Of a DNA stretch of 64,000 nucleotides, positions 33,700-43,382 are shown in pieces. Origin of the DNA: JAPLIS01 sp963719415 (GTDB taxonomy: Bacteria; Babelota; Babeliae; Babelales; Vermiphilaceae); assembly GCA_963719415.1 (NCBI GenBank), contig OY970383.1, positions 620,001-684,000 of the forward strand. The letters run 5' to 3'. The translations under genes and the position numbers were made by a program. How positions within the stretch are numbered: the first letter of the stretch is position 1; every line of letters begins with the position of its first letter. The notes under the pieces are model-generated. The model ran no database searches. It worked only from the letters and a program-made list of their open reading frames with translations, and had not been told where the DNA came from.

Positions 33700-34560
33700 A
33701 TGAATATAAAAAAAAATCTATATTTTCTCATTTTTTTTCTATTTACTCCTTTGGCTGCATACCAATATGATCTTGCAGTCTGTGCTATGTTTCAAAACGA
33801 AGGTCGTTTTTTAAAAGAATGGCTTGAATTTAATATATTAATAGGCGTAGAGCACTTCTACTTATATAACAACTATAGTACTGATAATTATGCAGAAATT
33901 CTAAAGCCATATATAGAGGCTGGTATAGTAGATTGCATAGATTGGAATTATTCCAATGAAGGAGCAATAGGTCAAGTTCTTGCTTACAATCATTGCCTAG
34001 ATAACACGCGTAACAAAGTAAAATGGCTTATGATTATCGACCTAGATGAATTCTTATTTCCTGTACAATGCGATAATTTACGCCAATTTTTAAAAGACTA
34101 TGAAAAGTTTGGTGCTGTGTGTGCCCACTGGGTAATGTTTGGCACTTCAAACATAGAAACTATCCCAAAAAATCAATTATCAATTGAAGCTCTTACCATG
34201 CGAGAGTACATGGAAAACCATAAAAAAATATTTATAAAAAGTATTGTACAACCAAATAAAATTAAAAAATTTCATGTACACCACACCGAACAATTTTATG
34301 ACAACTATTTTCAAGTTACTCCAGACAAGGTTAGATTCGAAGGACCTTTTATGAATTCGAATACTATTAACAAACTCAGAATTAATCATTATTGGACAAG
34401 AGACAATCAATATCTTCATGAAATAAAAATACCCCGAAGATATGCTTTTGATAAAAGCTCTCAAGAATGGGTATTACAAGCAGCAGAAACTATGAATAAA
34501 AAAAAAGATCTTACTATTCACAAATACCTTAAATCATTAAAAAAAACAGTATTTAACTAA
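33700..34560 (+). CDS. Secreted GT92/DUF23-like glycosyltransferase, tandem copy 1 of 6
   Basis: ATG 33700 is preferred (AAAGGA seven bases upstream); a GTG two codons earlier also opens the frame. The product has 286 residues and a signal peptide ending in LAA. The family core is CAMFQNEGRFLKEWLEF, GVEHFYLYNNYSTDN, LKPYIEAGIVDCIDW, WLMIIDLDEFLFP (DxD) and INHYWTRD near the C-terminus. This is the pattern of GT92 / Glyco_tranf_2_4 proteins, which move galactose or related sugars; donor and acceptor here are unknown. First of six consecutive paralogues. Confidence 0.8.
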   Translation: MNIKKNLYFLIFFLFTPLAAYQYDLAVCAMFQNEGRFLKEWLEFNILIGVEHFYLYNNYSTDNYAEILKPYIEAGIVDCIDWNYSNEGAIGQVLAYNHCLDNTRNKVKWLMIIDLDEFLFPVQCDNLRQFLKDYEKFGAVCAHWVMFGTSNIETIPKNQLSIEALTMREYMENHKKIFIKSIVQPNKIKKFHVHHTEQFYDNYFQVTPDKVRFEGPFMNSNTINKLRINHYWTRDNQYLHEIKIPRRYAFDKSSQEWVLQAAETMNKKKDLTIHKYLKSLKKTVFN

Positions 34561-34581
34561 AAAATCAAAGAGAGATAGTTC

Positions 34582-35439
34582 ATGAATATTATAAAAATTA
34601 TATGTCTTATTTTCTTATCTGGTTTTACCCCTATAGCAGCATATGAATATGAGCTTGCCGTATGCGCTATGTTTCAAAACGAAGATCGCTTTTTAAAAGA
34701 ATGGCTAGAATTCAATATACTCATAGGCGTAGAACACTTCTATTTATATAACAATAACAGCACAGACAATTATGAAAAAATTCTAAAACCGTATATAGAT
34801 GCTGGTATAGTGGATTGTATTGATTGTGATTATCCAAATGAACATATAAGCAGCTACCACCCTAAAGTATATAATAATTGCTTAGAGATGGTTCGCGGCA
34901 AAGTAAAATGGCTCATGTTTATAGATATAGACGAGTTTCTATTTCCTATCAAACATTATAATTTGCGTGAATTCTTAAAGGAATATGAAGAATTTGGCGC
35001 TGTATGCGCTAACTGGGTTATGTTTGGCACTTCAAACATAGATTTAATTCCAGGAAATCAACTTATGATTGAAGTACTTACTATGTCCTGTTCATCAGTC
35101 AACGAACATATAAAAAGCATCATACAACCAGATAAGGTTAAAACATTTGCTATTCACCACGTCAAAGAATTTTATCCTCCTTATTTTCAAGTAACTGCTG
35201 ATAAAATAAAGTTTGAAGGACCTTTTATGCCATCCGGCAACGTTAAAAAATTACAAATCAATCACTACTGGACTCGTGATAACAAATTTCTTTATGAAAT
35301 AAAAATTCCTCGAAGACTAATTTTAGATCCTGTTCTTGGTCAAGAATGGATATTATCCGAAGCTGAGACTATGAATATTGAAAAAAATATGGCCATTCAA
35401 AAATATAGTACAACATTAAAAAAAATTATATTTAACTAA
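34582..35439 (+). CDS. Secreted GT92/DUF23-like glycosyltransferase, tandem copy 2 of 6
   Basis: The 285-residue protein starts at ATG 34582 behind AGAGAG, 21 bases after copy 1. Signal peptide to about residue 20 (TPIAA-YEYE). DIDEF at 115-119 is the probable metal-binding motif. It lacks the 20-30 residue insertion after the CIDW/CIDC position that copies 3, 5 and 6 carry. In this copy the Trp of CIDW is Cys. Confidence 0.8.
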   Translation: MNIIKIICLIFLSGFTPIAAYEYELAVCAMFQNEDRFLKEWLEFNILIGVEHFYLYNNNSTDNYEKILKPYIDAGIVDCIDCDYPNEHISSYHPKVYNNCLEMVRGKVKWLMFIDIDEFLFPIKHYNLREFLKEYEEFGAVCANWVMFGTSNIDLIPGNQLMIEVLTMSCSSVNEHIKSIIQPDKVKTFAIHHVKEFYPPYFQVTADKIKFEGPFMPSGNVKKLQINHYWTRDNKFLYEIKIPRRLILDPVLGQEWILSEAETMNIEKNMAIQKYSTTLKKIIFN

Positions 35440-35458
35440 AAATTAAGAAAATTAAAAC

Positions 35459-36414
35459 ATGTGGATTAAGCAAAAGTTTTTTTTTATTATTGTATCTATT
35501 GTTTTCTTTTTCCCTTTAACGGCCTATCAATATAATCTTGCCGTATGCGCTATATTTCAAAACGAAGGTCGTTTTTTAAAGGAATGGCTAGAATTTAATC
35601 TATTAATAGGAGTTGAACATTTCTATTTATACAACAACTACAGTACCGACAATTATTTGGAAATTCTAAAACCATATATAGACGCTGGTATAGTATATTG
35701 CATTGATTGGCCTTATAGCCTAGAAATCTATGACAAAAATGGAGCTGAACTAACCGCTAACCAAATTTTATCTGAACAACATTGTACTACTAGTATACAA
35801 GGACAAATTCATGGGACAGCACAGGTACTTGCCTATAATCATTGCCTAGATAACATTCGTGGCAAAGTAAAATGGCTCATGTTTATCGATATAGATGAGT
35901 TTTTATTTCCAGTGAAATGCGATAATTTACAAGAATTTTTAAAAAGTTATGAAGAATTTGGCGCCATATGCGCCACATGGATTATGTTTGGAACTTCGGA
36001 TATTGATCACATACCAGACAATAAACTGTTAATTGAATCATTAATTATGCGAGAAAATATCACAAAAGACGCACGAGCCTACGTAAAAAGTATCGTTCAA
36101 CCGGAGAAAATAAAAACATTTCATGTTCATACGGGAATAGAATTCTATCCTAGCTATTTTCAAATAAATCCAGACAAAATAAAATTCCAAGGTCATCAAC
36201 TACCCCCATTAACAACAACCGATAAGCTTAGAATTAATCATTATTGGACACGAGATAAAAATTTTTTTTTAACATCAAAATTAATCGAGAATATTTCTTC
36301 AATAAAAGCTATACCAAACAATGGGTCCTTACCTATGCAGCAAGTATGAATATGCAGAAAGATCTAACTATTCAAAAATATGTTAACAAACTAAGAAATA
36401 TACTATTTAAATAG
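35459..36414 (+). pseudogene. Secreted GT92/DUF23-like glycosyltransferase, tandem copy 3 of 6, frameshifted at a T9 run
   Basis: From ATG 35459 the frame matches the paralogues through INHYWTRDKNFF, then changes at nine Ts (36272-36280) and stops at 36349. One extra T restores about 45 more residues ending QKYVNKLRNILFK at TAG 36412-36414, exactly as in copies 4 and 5. Up to the shift the protein is complete, with signal peptide, an extra loop (EQHCTTSIQG region) and DIDEF. The truncation removes only the C-terminal helix, so the short form may still fold. Homopolymer slippage, true decay or a sequencing error all fit. Confidence 0.75.
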
Positions 36415-36427
36415 AAAAGGTTTTATC

Positions 36428-37282
36428 GTGAATATTAAAATGCTTATATCTATTATTCTTTTTACTATTTTTACTTCTACAACCGCATACCAATATAATC
36501 TTACCCTATGCGCTATCTTTCAGAATGAAGGCTGTTTTTTAAAAGAATGGTTAGAATTTAATATATTAATAGGAGTAGAACACTTCTACTTATATAACAA
36601 TAATAGCACCGATAATTATGCAGAAATCCTTAAACCATATATAGATGCGGGTATAGTAGATTGCATAGATTGGCCTTATACAAGTAAAAAAGATTATGCG
36701 CAAATTCTTGCATATAACCATTGCTTAAATAATGTACGCGGCAAAGCAAAATGGATTATGTTCATCGATATAGATGAGTTTTTGTTTCCTGTGCACTGTG
36801 ACAAATTATCTGAGTTTTTAAAAGCTTATGAAGAATTTGGTGCTGTATGCGCTAACTGGATTATGTTTGGAACCTCTCATATAGATAAAATTCCAGACAA
36901 CCAACTAATGATTGAAGCATTAACCTTGACGGAAGCAGCTCCAAATCTACATGTAAAAAGCATAGTTCAACCGCATAAAGTTAAAAAATTTTGTGTTCAT
37001 CACGCTGTCGAATTTTACCCCTCTTATTTTCAAGTAACTGCTGACAAAATAAAATTTGAAGGGCCCTTTTCACCGTCAGCAGCTACAGACAAAATACAAA
37101 TCAATCATTATTGGACACGCGATAATACTTTTTTATATAAAATAAAAATACCACGCAGATATGCTCTAACCGAAGAATGCGATGAAAAATGGGTGCTCTC
37201 GTGCGCAGCAAATATGAATCAAAGAAAAAATCTAACCATTCAAAAATATGTTAGCAAATTAAGAAATATACTATTTAAATAA
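36428..37282 (+). CDS. Secreted GT92/DUF23-like glycosyltransferase, tandem copy 4 of 6
   Basis: The 284-residue protein starts at GTG 36428 with AAAAGG upstream, 13 bases after the restored end of copy 3. Signal peptide to about residue 20 (STTA-YQYN). It has the short loop like copies 1 and 2, DIDEF near residue 115, and INHYWTRDN. Gly replaced Arg just after FQNEG (GCF for GRF). Confidence 0.8.
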   Translation: MNIKMLISIILFTIFTSTTAYQYNLTLCAIFQNEGCFLKEWLEFNILIGVEHFYLYNNNSTDNYAEILKPYIDAGIVDCIDWPYTSKKDYAQILAYNHCLNNVRGKAKWIMFIDIDEFLFPVHCDKLSEFLKAYEEFGAVCANWIMFGTSHIDKIPDNQLMIEALTLTEAAPNLHVKSIVQPHKVKKFCVHHAVEFYPSYFQVTADKIKFEGPFSPSAATDKIQINHYWTRDNTFLYKIKIPRRYALTEECDEKWVLSCAANMNQRKNLTIQKYVSKLRNILFK

Positions 37283-37303
37283 AAACAAAAGAGAGGCTCT
37301 CTC

Positions 37304-38254
37304 GTGAATATTAAAATACTTATATATCTTATTCTTTTTACTATTTTTGCCCCTGCAAATGCACATCAACATAATCTTGCAGTTTGTGCTATATTCCAAA
37401 ATGAAAGTCGTTTTTTAAAAGAATGGTTAGAGTTTAATATATTAATAGGAGTAGAACATTTCTATTTATACAACAACTATAGTACCGATAATTATGAAGA
37501 AATTTTACAACCATATATAGACGCCGGTATAGTAGAATGCATAGATTGGCCTTATAGCCAAGAAGGTTATGATAAAGAAGGAAAGGTTATAACCGCTAAT
37601 CAGATTTTAGCTGAACAGCATTGCAGTAATAGTATACCTGGAAAAATTACAGGGCAAGCGCAAATTCTTGCATATAATCACTGCTTAGACAATATATGTG
37701 GCAAAGTAAAATGGCTTATGCTTATCGATATAGATGAGTTTTTATTTCCGGTTCAATGTGATAATTTATATGATTTTTTAAAAAATTACGAAAAATTTGC
37801 CGCTGTATGCGCCACGTGGATCCATTTTGGCACTTCAAATATTGATCGTATACCCTGCAATAAACTATTAATTGAATCATTAATAATGCGAGAAAATATC
37901 ACAGAACAAACTCAAAGCTATGTAAAAAGTATTGTTCAGCCTGATAAAATAAAAACATTACATATTCATACAGCAACAGAATTCTATCCTACCTATTTTC
38001 AAATAAATCCAAACAAAATAAAATTCGAAGGACCGTGCCAGCTAGTACTAAAAACCACCGACAAACTCAGAATCAACCATTATTGGACTCGTGATAAAGA
38101 GTTTTTTTATAACACCAAAATTGCTCGCAAACATTTTCATAATAAAAATCATTCCAAAGAATGGGTATTAGAAGAAGCAGCAAAAATGAATCAAAAACAA
38201 GATTTCACCATTCAAAAATATGTTAGCAAATTAAGAAATATACTATTTAAATAA
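37304..38254 (+). CDS. Secreted GT92/DUF23-like glycosyltransferase, tandem copy 5 of 6
   Basis: The 316-residue protein starts at GTG 37304. The signal peptide MNIKILIYLILFTIFAPANA has a textbook AxA cleavage site. The long loop between CIDW and the DxD region (GKVITANQILAEQHC) is present. DIDEF, FGTSNIDRIP and INHYWTRDKEFF follow. The first 20 residues and the leader are nearly identical to those of copy 6, so this duplication is recent or kept alike by gene conversion. Confidence 0.8.
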   Translation: MNIKILIYLILFTIFAPANAHQHNLAVCAIFQNESRFLKEWLEFNILIGVEHFYLYNNYSTDNYEEILQPYIDAGIVECIDWPYSQEGYDKEGKVITANQILAEQHCSNSIPGKITGQAQILAYNHCLDNICGKVKWLMLIDIDEFLFPVQCDNLYDFLKNYEKFAAVCATWIHFGTSNIDRIPCNKLLIESLIMRENITEQTQSYVKSIVQPDKIKTLHIHTATEFYPTYFQINPNKIKFEGPCQLVLKTTDKLRINHYWTRDKEFFYNTKIARKHFHNKNHSKEWVLEEAAKMNQKQDFTIQKYVSKLRNILFK

Positions 38255-38274
38255 AAACAAAAGGAGGATCTCTC

Positions 38275-39231
38275 GTGAATATTAAAATACTTATATATCT
38301 TATTCTTTTTACTATTTTTGCCCCTGCAAATGCACATCAACATAATCTTGCAGTTTGTGCTATATTCCAAAACGAAGGTCGTTTTTTAAAAGAATGGCTC
38401 GAATTCAATATATTGATAGGAGTAGAACATTTCTATTTATACAATAACTACAGTACTGATAATTACTTAGAAATTCTAAAGCCATATATAGACGCTGGCA
38501 TAGTAGACTGTATCGATTGGCCTTATAGCCAAGAAGGTTGCATTCAAGGGGGAACTATCGTAGCCGCTAATCAAATTTTATCTGAACAACATTGCACCAA
38601 CAGCATACCAGAAAGGGTTCGTGGAATAGCACAAGTTCTTGCTTATAATCATTGTCTAGACAACATACAAGACAAAGTAAAATGGCTTATGCTTATCGAT
38701 ATAGATGAGTTTTTATTTCCTGTACAATGCGATAATTTAACTACATTTTTAAAAGATTATGAAGAATTTGCTGCCGTATGCGCCACGTGGATCCATTTTG
38801 GCACTTCAGACATTGATCGTATACCCTACAATAAACTATTAATTGAATCATTAATAATGCGAGAAATTATTACGGAACAAACACAAAGTTATGTAAAAAG
38901 TATCGTTCAGCCAAATAAAATAAAAACATTGCATATTCATACAGCAACAGAATTTTATCTAAACTATTTTCAAGTAAATCCAAACAAAATAAAATTTGAA
39001 GGGCCGTGCCAGCCAGTACTAAAAACCACCGACAAACTCAGAATTAACCATTATTGGACACGCGATAAAGAGTTTCTTTATAATACCAAAATTCCTCGTC
39101 AATATTTTTTCGACAAAAACTATACTAAAGAATGGGTATTACAACGCGCCGCCCATATGAATAAACGAAAAGATCTAACTATTCAAAAATATGTTAGCCA
39201 ATTAAGAGAAAAAGTTCTTAAGACAAAATAG
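38275..39231 (+). CDS. Secreted GT92/DUF23-like glycosyltransferase, tandem copy 6 of 6
   Basis: The 318-residue protein starts at GTG 38275 with AAAGGAGGATC upstream, the best ribosome site in the array. Its N-terminal 60 residues match copy 5 almost exactly, and it shares the long EQHC loop and the FGTSDIDRIP segment. DIDEF is intact. It ends the nine-gene plus-strand run: the next gene is convergent, 11 bases away, with no visible terminator between them. Confidence 0.8.
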   Translation: MNIKILIYLILFTIFAPANAHQHNLAVCAIFQNEGRFLKEWLEFNILIGVEHFYLYNNYSTDNYLEILKPYIDAGIVDCIDWPYSQEGCIQGGTIVAANQILSEQHCTNSIPERVRGIAQVLAYNHCLDNIQDKVKWLMLIDIDEFLFPVQCDNLTTFLKDYEEFAAVCATWIHFGTSDIDRIPYNKLLIESLIMREIITEQTQSYVKSIVQPNKIKTLHIHTATEFYLNYFQVNPNKIKFEGPCQPVLKTTDKLRINHYWTRDKEFLYNTKIPRQYFFDKNYTKEWVLQRAAHMNKRKDLTIQKYVSQLREKVLKTK

Positions 39232-39242
39232 ACTTAGTATCT

Positions 39243-40568
39243 CTAGATTTTTAACTTACCATGCTGCATGCATTTTACTACTGCATATAAAGGATACGAA
39301 TAAATATTTTGATATACAGAAAAATTTTGCGTAGAAAATCGAATGCCAATGTTTGACTTTGGATGCGATTCTAAAAACATATGCATACTTTTCAGCGTTG
39401 AACCTTGGCCGCTCTTTACCTCAATGGGTATAATTGATTCATTCTTTTGTATCACATAATCAATCTCTGCTTGACTGTTTTTAGCTTCACGATGCCAATA
39501 ATAAAGTTCTGTTTTGGCAAAAGGATATGAATATGCAAGTAATTCTTGTCCAACAAAAGCTTCTACCAAAGCACCTTTATTAACAAATTGCTCTAATGGA
39601 TTTATAATCCAATCTCTCCCATTAAGCCCTAAAATTGTCTGACTTAATGCAACATCTAAAAAAATAGCCTTAAAATCATCTAAATTAGCTTGTGCTCCAA
39701 GGGGAATTCCCTGCGCATCCGCCTGAAATACTTTATGTACAATGCCAGCAGTAACAAGTAAGTCAAAACAAGGCAAAAGCTCTCGCTTCCTATAATCTTG
39801 CGATACAGCACTAAATTTAAATTTTTGCCCTAAAGAAAGTGGAATATAATCAAATAAAAGTCTCACATACTTCATCTGCAACTGTTTTGCATATTTATTA
39901 AAATCCTGCCTATACGTATCAACGAGTGCATGATGAGCATCAAAACAAACAAAAATATTTTTAGTCTGCTGCCATTTATAAACTACCTCAGGCATACCAC
40001 CAATAGCTAAATATTCACCCAACAAATAGAGCAATTTATCATGTATAAGCTGATTAAAAGGCTTGAAACTATCAGTTTCCAGTATTTCTTGGGCAAGAAT
40101 ACCCTCCCGCTCTGCATATAAAAATTCTATAAAAGAAAGTGGATACATATAAAGTGATGAAATACGACCAACAGAAATACCAATTTCTTCTATAGTAAAA
40201 TCAATCAAAGATCCAGCAGCAATAATATGCAAATCAGAAATTTCTTCATAAAAATAACGAAGTGCAAGCAGAGCTTTTGGAGCAGCCTGAATTTCATCAA
40301 AAAACAACAGAGTATTTTTTATCTCAATAACATGCCCCAAAAAAAGAGATAAATCGCGAAGTATCCGTTCTGGCTCTAAATTTTGTTCAAAAATCACCCG
40401 TAGCTCTGGAAGTTTTTCAAAATTAATCTCAATAAAGTGCTCATAGGTTTTACCAAGCGCACGGACTTCGTATGTTTTTCCTACTTGGCGTGCACCACGA
40501 ATCAGCAGCGGCTTCCGATAGGGATCCTGTTTCCAGTTGAGCAGATGAGAGCTTACTAAACGTTTCAT
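39243..40568 (-). CDS. ATPase with AAA_14 and DUF4143 domains
   Basis: ATG 40568 is chosen for the GGAGG 11 bases upstream, giving 441 residues. The N-terminus has a P-loop (LLIRGARQVGKTYEVRAL) and Walker B (TLLFFDEIQAAP), then GSLIDFTI and the YPLSFIEFL element. The C-terminal DUF4143 part includes a PD-(D/E)XK-like core (EIDYVIQKNESIIPIEVKSG). These proteins are widespread, highly copied in host-associated bacteria, and of unknown role; links to defence or toxin-antitoxin-like modules are speculative. Similar in general plan to the gene at 3011-4744 but from a different family. Confidence 0.85.
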   Translation of the reverse strand: MKRLVSSHLLNWKQDPYRKPLLIRGARQVGKTYEVRALGKTYEHFIEINFEKLPELRVIFEQNLEPERILRDLSLFLGHVIEIKNTLLFFDEIQAAPKALLALRYFYEEISDLHIIAAGSLIDFTIEEIGISVGRISSLYMYPLSFIEFLYAEREGILAQEILETDSFKPFNQLIHDKLLYLLGEYLAIGGMPEVVYKWQQTKNIFVCFDAHHALVDTYRQDFNKYAKQLQMKYVRLLFDYIPLSLGQKFKFSAVSQDYRKRELLPCFDLLVTAGIVHKVFQADAQGIPLGAQANLDDFKAIFLDVALSQTILGLNGRDWIINPLEQFVNKGALVEAFVGQELLAYSYPFAKTELYYWHREAKNSQAEIDYVIQKNESIIPIEVKSGQGSTLKSMHMFLESHPKSNIGIRFSTQNFSVYQNIYSYPLYAVVKCMQHGKLKI

Positions 40569-40584
40569 AGCCAAAAACCTCCAC

Positions 40585-40668
40585 AATGGTCAAAATACAG
40601 GGTAAAAATTTTTATTTATGGTCAAAATACAAAGATAGCTTAACGCATCAATGGTCAAAAAGTAAAGA
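40585..40668. repeat. Three direct repeats of ATGGTCAAAAT
   Basis: ATGGTCAAAATACA occurs at 40585 and 40619 and a diverged copy ATGGTCAAAAAGTA at about 40652. The spacing is about 34 bases. The first two copies lie just upstream of the DUF4143 gene (minus strand) and the third overlaps the end of the next gene upstream, whose last residues (LLFDH) it encodes. This may be an operator array or the footprint of repeated 3'-end duplication. Confidence 0.65.
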
Positions 40669-41445
40669 TGGGTTACCGGCCTCCCTCTTTCTTTTTTTAG
40701 CTTTTCTCTCATTTTTTACCAGAAAAGCTACTGCTGCAAGCGATTCGACGTATCCTGGTTTAAGCAGGCCAACAACGCCAATTTTTCTTTCCAACAATGC
40801 ACTTTTACCCCGCTCATCAAAAGCCGGTACGTTATATGGTACATCGTCATCCTCACCAGAAGTAAAAAGAGTAAAATTTTTACCCGCTCCAGTTTCAGTT
40901 ACAGCAATCCCTACTGCTGCTGCTGCATTCAAAAATTCAAACGGCGGATGAGAAGTAAAACATAATAAACTTTTCGACTCTTTTCCATTTGCTCGCGTTT
41001 CTTGAAAAATAGTATAATCTATTCTCCTATCGTTATGTTCAGCAGTTACCCCAAATACGCCTGTAGAATCTCCAGACAAAAAAGCTATTTTTCTCAAATT
41101 TATATAAGAAGATAGAAAAAAAATTATAACTTCTTTTCCCGGTATTTTTATACCTTGCTGGCCAAATCCTTCAACCAGCTCCCAATGTTTCCAATTTTCA
41201 AGTTTTATTCTTGGAAATAAATGTGGACCTGTTGCATAGCCATCAATTATATCTCTAATATCTTTAGACAACAAACATAACTGATCTGCATGATCACCTT
41301 GATCTCTCAACTCAATGGACTCTTCTATATCAGCTTGACTCATACCATCTCTACTGCCGCGTTCAAATGGCTGTAATGCACACCTAACTACACCCATACT
41401 GCATAAAAACAATAACAAAAAACTCATCACTAATAATCTTTTCAT
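40648..41445 (-). CDS. Hypothetical secreted protein
   Basis: ATG 41445 gives a signal peptide MKRLLVMSFLLLFLCSMGVVRCA and 265 residues; an ATG six codons upstream is equally open and neither has a strong ribosome site. After an acidic helix comes LCLLSKDIRDIIDGY, loosely reminiscent of the short F-box-like or SOCS-like L-P-x-x-I pattern, but too weak to call. The remainder looks like beta-rich repeats (KIAFLSGDSTGVFGVTAE, then FTLFTSGEDDDVPYNV). The tail is basic (KNERKAKKRKRE). Unknown function. Confidence 0.6.
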   Translation of the reverse strand: MKRLLVMSFLLLFLCSMGVVRCALQPFERGSRDGMSQADIEESIELRDQGDHADQLCLLSKDIRDIIDGYATGPHLFPRIKLENWKHWELVEGFGQQGIKIPGKEVIIFFLSSYINLRKIAFLSGDSTGVFGVTAEHNDRRIDYTIFQETRANGKESKSLLCFTSHPPFEFLNAAAAVGIAVTETGAGKNFTLFTSGEDDDVPYNVPAFDERGKSALLERKIGVVGLLKPGYVESLAAVAFLVKNERKAKKRKREAGNPSLLFDH

Positions 41446-41541
41446 AGATTCTTTTACTCTCATTCAAGAATATCAAAATAAAATTACACACCGAAAAAAT
41501 TATACCTACTATTCATAAAAAAGTACAAAAATCGCCAACAA

Positions 41542-43314
41542 CTAAATTTCCTGATAATCCCATAATTTTTTATACAGACTATCTGTCTCTTGCATTAATT
41601 CATCGTGGGTTCCCTGCTGAGCAATAACCCCTTTATCTAATACAACAATAGTATCCATATGTTTCAAAGTAGAAAGACGATGCGCTATAGCTATCACTGT
41701 TTTTTGCTTATCTTCAATAAAAAAACTCAAACTTTCTTGAATCAATGCCTCTGTATGACTATCAAGAGCAGATGTCGCCTCATCAAGAATTAAAATTGGT
41801 ACATTTTTAAGAATAGCACGCGCAATAGCAATTCGTTGCCTCTGGCCACCTGATAATTTAATACCACGTTCACCAACATACGTATTATACTGTTCTGGCA
41901 GGGTCATAATAAGATCATGAATATGCGCTCTTTTACTCGCATCGATAACCTGCTCATACGATGCCTGCGGATTTCCAAATTGAATGTTTTCTAAAATAGT
42001 CCTGTGAAAAAGCATAGTATCTTGCGGAATAATAGCAATTTGAGACCGCAATGAATCTTGTGTCACCTGATCAATAGGCTGATTATCAATCAAAATAGTA
42101 CCTGATGTGACGGTGAAATAACGCAATAATAAATTTATTAAGGACGATTTACCAGCACCAGAATGGCCAACAATACCGACCTTTTCACCTGCTTTAATAT
42201 ACAAGTTAAAATCCTTAAAAATATCAGTCTTAACATCATACTGAAACGTAACATCTCTAAACTCGATTGTCGGATGCACAACAACTAAAGGATAAGCTCC
42301 TGGCACATCAAGATCTTCCTGCGGAACAGTTAAAATAGATAAAGAACTTTTCCACTCACCCATAACGCCTGCAAAGTTCTGCAAAGAAGTTGTAACTAAC
42401 CAGATGTCTTCAGAAACAACCAAGACTATACCGGACACAAAAGCAAAACTACCCAAAGAAATGAGACCTAATATCCTTAAATGAACCATATAAAACCAGA
42501 TAAAAACAAACATAAAAATATAGAGGACGCCACCTACAATATTAAGCCAAAAAGCCTGTTTATAAACATCAATCTGTTTCGGAACAAAATCGTTGCGTAT
42601 ATAGCGCGCTAAAGAATTAAGCTCTCGGTTGCGAGCAGAAAATGAAAAAAGGGAAATAATATTAGTTATATTATCAGAAATTTTTCCAAACAACGTATGT
42701 TTACTATTAGTAGACAGTTCTGTTAATATATTCAAATGTTCTGATAAAAAATACATTATAGGAGAATAGATAGTCACCCACAAACAGATGAAAAGTCCTA
42801 AATAAAGATTTACTGACATAAGCGCAGCAAGATTAACGGCAATTTTTACTATTTTAAAAAAAAGGCCATGATGCATTTCTGCCCAAAATTTATCATGACC
42901 ATCGAGAATTCCTTTTAATCGGCTGTTAATAGTTCCACCAAAATTATTCTGAAAAAAAAGAAATGAATGATGTTGCACGTAATCATATGATTCTAATATA
43001 ATAGATTCACGGACATAAGGTTCTGCACGCCATTCAGCAATATTGCTAATTCTCCAAACAACATTCGAAAAAAATTCTGTTAAAAAAAAGATACCTATAG
43101 GAGTTATTACACTCTGATATGAATTAAACTTATTGCTATCCATGATATCTAGAAATAATTTTGTAGCATAATTAAACGCAAGCGAATAAAAACTACCCAC
43201 AATAGGCGCAAGTAACATCAAACAATAATGCCACTTATAAGGCTTTATGTGATGCCAAAAAAATGAAACTACATAACGATTACTAACTATTTTTTTATTT
43301 AACGTATTATTCAT
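41542..43314 (-). CDS. ABC exporter, fused membrane and ATPase domains (MsbA/multidrug type)
   Basis: The 590-residue half-transporter has five to six membrane helices in the first 320 residues and an ATP-binding domain after that. It includes Walker A GIVGHSGAGKSS, Q-loop IAIIPQDTMLF, signature LSGGQRQRIAIARAI, and Walker B ILILDEATSALDS with the H-loop IAHRL. As a homodimer it would export a lipid or drug, with MsbA-like lipid A flipping as one possibility. The sequence does not decide the substrate. It starts at ATG 43314 with GGATAATAT upstream. Confidence 0.9.
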   Translation of the reverse strand: MNNTLNKKIVSNRYVVSFFWHHIKPYKWHYCLMLLAPIVGSFYSLAFNYATKLFLDIMDSNKFNSYQSVITPIGIFFLTEFFSNVVWRISNIAEWRAEPYVRESIILESYDYVQHHSFLFFQNNFGGTINSRLKGILDGHDKFWAEMHHGLFFKIVKIAVNLAALMSVNLYLGLFICLWVTIYSPIMYFLSEHLNILTELSTNSKHTLFGKISDNITNIISLFSFSARNRELNSLARYIRNDFVPKQIDVYKQAFWLNIVGGVLYIFMFVFIWFYMVHLRILGLISLGSFAFVSGIVLVVSEDIWLVTTSLQNFAGVMGEWKSSLSILTVPQEDLDVPGAYPLVVVHPTIEFRDVTFQYDVKTDIFKDFNLYIKAGEKVGIVGHSGAGKSSLINLLLRYFTVTSGTILIDNQPIDQVTQDSLRSQIAIIPQDTMLFHRTILENIQFGNPQASYEQVIDASKRAHIHDLIMTLPEQYNTYVGERGIKLSGGQRQRIAIARAILKNVPILILDEATSALDSHTEALIQESLSFFIEDKQKTVIAIAHRLSTLKHMDTIVVLDKGVIAQQGTHDELMQETDSLYKKLWDYQEI

Positions 43315-43382
43315 ATATTATCCATAACTATTTTCAAATAAAAAACCTAATATGCTCTGCCATTTCTGACACTGCCCCATCG

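Noticed and set aside
40648..41445. F-box call for the hypothetical exported protein
   Set aside because: The LSKDIRDII segment only loosely fits the pattern; too little conserved sequence supports it.
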